The notes below the pieces were generated by a model. The model did no database searches, was not told the origin of the DNA, and saw nothing but the letters and a program-made list of their open reading frames with translations. A stretch of DNA of 6,339 nucleotides from Deltaproteobacteria bacterium (GTDB lineage: Bacteria > Myxococcota_A > UBA796 > UBA9615), in contig JAJDAI010000416.1 in the NCBI GenBank assembly GCA_029261955.1, positions 1 to 6,339 of the forward strand, written 5' to 3'. This document shows positions 4,991 to 6,339 of this stretch, in pieces (position 1 is the stretch's first letter; each line of letters begins with the position of its first letter). The position numbers and the translations under genes are program-made.

Positions 4991-5100
4991 CGGCCCTCGC
5001 TCCGCGCGCGGGGACCGCTGACAGCTCGAAGTACGCCGGCGTGACCGGCGGAGGATCCCGGCTGCGGGGGATCCGAGGAGTGAGACCATCGACACCTTGA
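4987..5100 (+). CDS. possible 37-codon bridging ORF between lipoprotein gene and rsfS
   Basis: ATG 4987 overlaps the lipoprotein stop as ATGA, and GGGAAG (4973-4978) eight bases upstream is a fair Shine-Dalgarno. The frame runs 37 codons (MTALAPRAGTADSSKYAG and onward, rich in Gly, Arg and Ser) to TGA 5098-5100, which overlaps the rsfS TTG as TTGA. The peptide has no recognisable domain, membrane segment or signal. Its value may lie in the act of translation: ribosomes leaving the lipoprotein gene could cross the 110-base gap, unfold the two hairpins at 5034-5074 and reinitiate at rsfS. The alternative is a chance open frame over an untranslated spacer. Codon-level conservation across relatives would decide. 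Confidence 0.35.
   Translation: MTALAPRAGTADSSKYAGVTGGGSRLRGIRGVRPSTP
5034..5080 (+). promoter_or_regulatory. two tandem hairpins and Shine-Dalgarno ahead of rsfS
   Basis: Hairpin 1: CGCCGG (5034-5039) with CCGGCG (5045-5050), loop CGTGA. Hairpin 2: GGATCCC (5053-5059) with GGGATCC (5068-5074), loop of eight bases. Directly after hairpin 2 comes GAGGAG (5075-5080), the best Shine-Dalgarno near rsfS. It is 16 bases from the TTG at 5097, too far for standard spacing, but seven bases from an in-frame ATC at 5088. The arrangement could tune translation of rsfS or mark an RNA-processing point. No terminator T-run is present. Confidence 0.45.
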
Positions 5101-5468
5101 AGATCGCGTTGATCCTGGCGGATGCAGCCATGGACACGAAGGCAGCGGACCCGCTGCTGCTGGACGTCCAGGAGCTCGTCTCCTACACCGACTACCTGCT
5201 CCTGCTCACCGGCACCTCGGGGCCGCACGTGAAGGCACTCGCGGACGCGTTGCTGAGGCGCGCGAAGGCCGAGGGCATCCCGGTGGTCTCGCAGGAGGGC
5301 CTGCAGACCGCGAAGTGGGCGCTGATCGACTTCGGAGATGTGGTTGCCCACATCTTCCAGCCGGCCGAGCGGGGCTACTACGACCTGGAGAGCCTCTGGG
5401 TGGAGTCCCCGCGCGTGGACATTCCGGGCGCCGAGGAGGCTCCGACCGCGCAGTTCTTCGCGTCCTAG
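5097..5468 (+). CDS. rsfS: ribosome silencing factor RsfS (YbeB/DUF143, Iojap family)
   Basis: A 123-residue protein from TTG 5097. RsfS binds uL14 on the 50S subunit and blocks joining with 30S, damping translation in starvation. Family features seen: a leading helix with DTKAADPLLLDVQEL (13-27, usually KKAxDIVVLDV), the YTDYLLLLTGTS strand (30-41, usually TDYFVIASGTS), and EGL followed by the block WALIDFGDVVAHIF (74-87). The closing signature is RGYYDLESLW (92-101). The last 22 residues are a variable tail. The start is uncertain. TTG makes a TTGA overlap with the preceding 37-codon frame but has poor Shine-Dalgarno spacing, while ATC 5088 has better spacing but is a very rare start. Either gives a complete domain. 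The neighbour rlmH follows by four bases, the usual ybeB-ybeA pair. Confidence 0.95.
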   Translation: MKIALILADAAMDTKAADPLLLDVQELVSYTDYLLLLTGTSGPHVKALADALLRRAKAEGIPVVSQEGLQTAKWALIDFGDVVAHIFQPAERGYYDLESLWVESPRVDIPGAEEAPTAQFFAS

Positions 5469-5472
5469 TCGC

Positions 5473-5943
5473 TTGCGCATCCGCCTCGTCGCCGTCGGAA
5501 AGGTCAAGGACCAGAACCTGATGGCGCTCTGCGCCGAGTTCGCGAGGCGGCTCGGTCGCTACGCCACCGTCGAGGTGGTGGAGGTCAAGGACGCCCGCGG
5601 GCGCTCGCCGAGGGAGTGCGCCGAGCAGGAAGGCGCCCGCCTGCTCGACAAGATCGATGCCTCGGCCATCCTGCTCGACGAGCACGGGCGGGAGCGAACC
5701 AGCGAGCAGCTGGCGCACTGGATCCAGAAGAAGACAGACGAAGGCCAGCGCGAGCTCACCTTCGTGGTGGGTGGGGCCTGGGGGCTCAGCGACGCGGTGC
5801 TGGAACGCTGTCCGCAGCGCCTGCGCCTCAGCTCGATGACCCTGACCCACGAGATGACGCGCATGCTCCTGCTGGAGCAGCTTTACCGGGCCTGCACGAT
5901 CCTTCGGGGTGCCCCCTACCACCACGGTGATCGACCTCGCTGA
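5473..5943 (+). CDS. rlmH: 23S rRNA (pseudouridine1915-N3)-methyltransferase RlmH
   Basis: A 156-residue SPOUT-class methyltransferase that uses S-adenosylmethionine to N3-methylate pseudouridine 1915 (E. coli numbering) in helix 69 of 23S rRNA, acting on assembled 70S ribosomes as a homodimer. The start is TTG 5473 (MRIRLVAVGKVKDQNL), the only start that gives the normal 155-160 residue length and the conserved first strand. No Shine-Dalgarno is visible, and the rsfS TAG is only four bases upstream, so translation is probably coupled. Family motifs: LLDEHGRERTSEQLA (67-81), the cofactor-knot FVVGGAWGLS (97-106), LSSMTLTHEMTR (119-130), and the C-terminal EQLYRACTILRGAPYH (135-150). The tail HGDRPR is slightly extended. 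The next gene, comF, lies 35 bp downstream. Confidence 0.97.
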   Translation: MRIRLVAVGKVKDQNLMALCAEFARRLGRYATVEVVEVKDARGRSPRECAEQEGARLLDKIDASAILLDEHGRERTSEQLAHWIQKKTDEGQRELTFVVGGAWGLSDAVLERCPQRLRLSSMTLTHEMTRMLLLEQLYRACTILRGAPYHHGDRPR

Positions 5944-5978
5944 GCAGATCCCCTCTGGCGCGGGTTAAGCTCGTTCAC

Positions 5979-6339
5979 ATGGCGGAGTCGTGGGGAGCGC
6001 GAATCGGGAATTCGGTGCTGGGCCTGTTCGTTCCAGAGTCTTGCGCGTCCTGCGCGGGCTCGGTGCGAAAGGGCCAGGGCGGCAAGCTCTGCGCGAGCTG
6101 CACGGCGGCCATCGCGCGCCTCGCTGAGCCCTGGTGCAACCTCTGCGGTGTGCCCGGAGGCGACGGGAGCATCGTGGTCCCCGGCGCGCGCTGCGGCCGC
6201 TGCGGTGTGCAGAGGAGCTTTCAGACGGCGCGGGCCTACGGGGCCTTCGACGGGTTGCTGCGGGAGCTCATCCGCCGCCTCAAGTACAGCGGAGATCGCA
6301 AGCTGGCCGAGCCGCTGGGCAACCTGCTGATGGAGGCGG
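5979..6339 (+). CDS. comF: ComF family protein (phosphoribosyltransferase-like), N-terminal part
   Basis: The frame opens at ATG 5979 (MAESWGARIGNSVLGLFVPE) and runs off the right edge after about 120 codons with no stop. The N-terminal region has two C4 zinc-binding units: C22-x2-C25 with C38-x2-C41, and C53-x2-C56-G with C72-x2-C75. Next comes ARAYGAFDGLLRELIRRLKY (about 83-102) then SGDRKLAEPLGNLL, the conserved start of the ComF/GntX phosphoribosyltransferase-type domain. The diagnostic PRPP-binding loop would lie beyond the window. ComF proteins are needed for DNA uptake in naturally competent bacteria, probably in bringing single-stranded DNA across the inner membrane or in its recombination; in other bacteria the role is unclear. 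There is no strong Shine-Dalgarno before the ATG, and no better in-frame ATG or GTG nearby upstream. It may be cotranscribed with rlmH. Confidence 0.9.
   Translation, partial: MAESWGARIGNSVLGLFVPESCASCAGSVRKGQGGKLCASCTAAIARLAEPWCNLCGVPGGDGSIVVPGARCGRCGVQRSFQTARAYGAFDGLLRELIRRLKYSGDRKLAEPLGNLLMEA

Noticed and set aside
1..6339. CRISPR array, insertion sequence, tRNA, rRNA, prophage or defence cassette
   Set aside because: I saw no regularly spaced repeats, no transposase or integrase motifs, no cloverleaf-like RNA gene and no defence-type domains; gene order from rplU to rlmH is ordinary core chromosome.

Overview
The window reads as a stretch of conserved housekeeping chromosome from a high-GC Gram-negative bacterium. 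A deltaproteobacterial or myxobacterial-type (Myxococcota) host is the best guess. That placement is inference, resting on high GC with a strong G/C third-position bias (judged by eye), an outer-membrane-type lipoprotein inside the obg operon, frequent GTG/TTG starts, and a Ycf46-like AAA+ ATPase. I see no mobile element, CRISPR array, tRNA or rRNA.

Layout. (1) 1-105 is the 3' end of an RseP-type membrane protease gene reading rightwards. (2) 106-289 has no convincing gene but holds a 13-bp interrupted inverted repeat and short direct repeats. (3) 290-478, leftward, is a small cysteine-rich, probably zinc-binding protein. It is divergent from (4) 604-2307, a 567-residue AAA+ ATPase with a degenerate N-terminal AAA-like region and one complete ATPase core, the Ycf46 plan. 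A strong hairpin lies in the 125-bp gap between the two. (5) 2308-2499 holds short direct repeats and a near-consensus sigma70 promoter. (6) 2500-5943 is a ribosome-biogenesis operon: rplU (bL21), rpmA (bL27), obg (50S assembly GTPase), a lipoprotein, a possible 37-codon bridging ORF, rsfS (ribosome silencing factor) and rlmH (23S rRNA pseudouridine methyltransferase). (7) 5979-6339 is the 5' part of a ComF-family gene that runs off the right edge.

How the genes work together: bL21 and bL27 are 50S proteins, Obg and RlmH act on the 50S particle or 70S ribosome, and RsfS binds uL14 to block subunit joining. One promoter therefore appears to drive a set centred on the large subunit. The most distinctive feature is the series of junctions after obg. 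Three successive four-base NTGA overlaps (CTGA, ATGA, TTGA) link obg, the lipoprotein, the 37-codon ORF and rsfS. This suggests translational coupling with non-AUG starts. The lipoprotein start inferred this way (CTG at 4145) restores a complete signal peptide and lipobox that would be lost if the first in-frame GTG (4232) were taken as the start.

I do not see a clearly new defence or metabolic system. The least explained items are the divergent AAA+/Cys-rich pair, the coupled junctions, and the structured non-coding segments.
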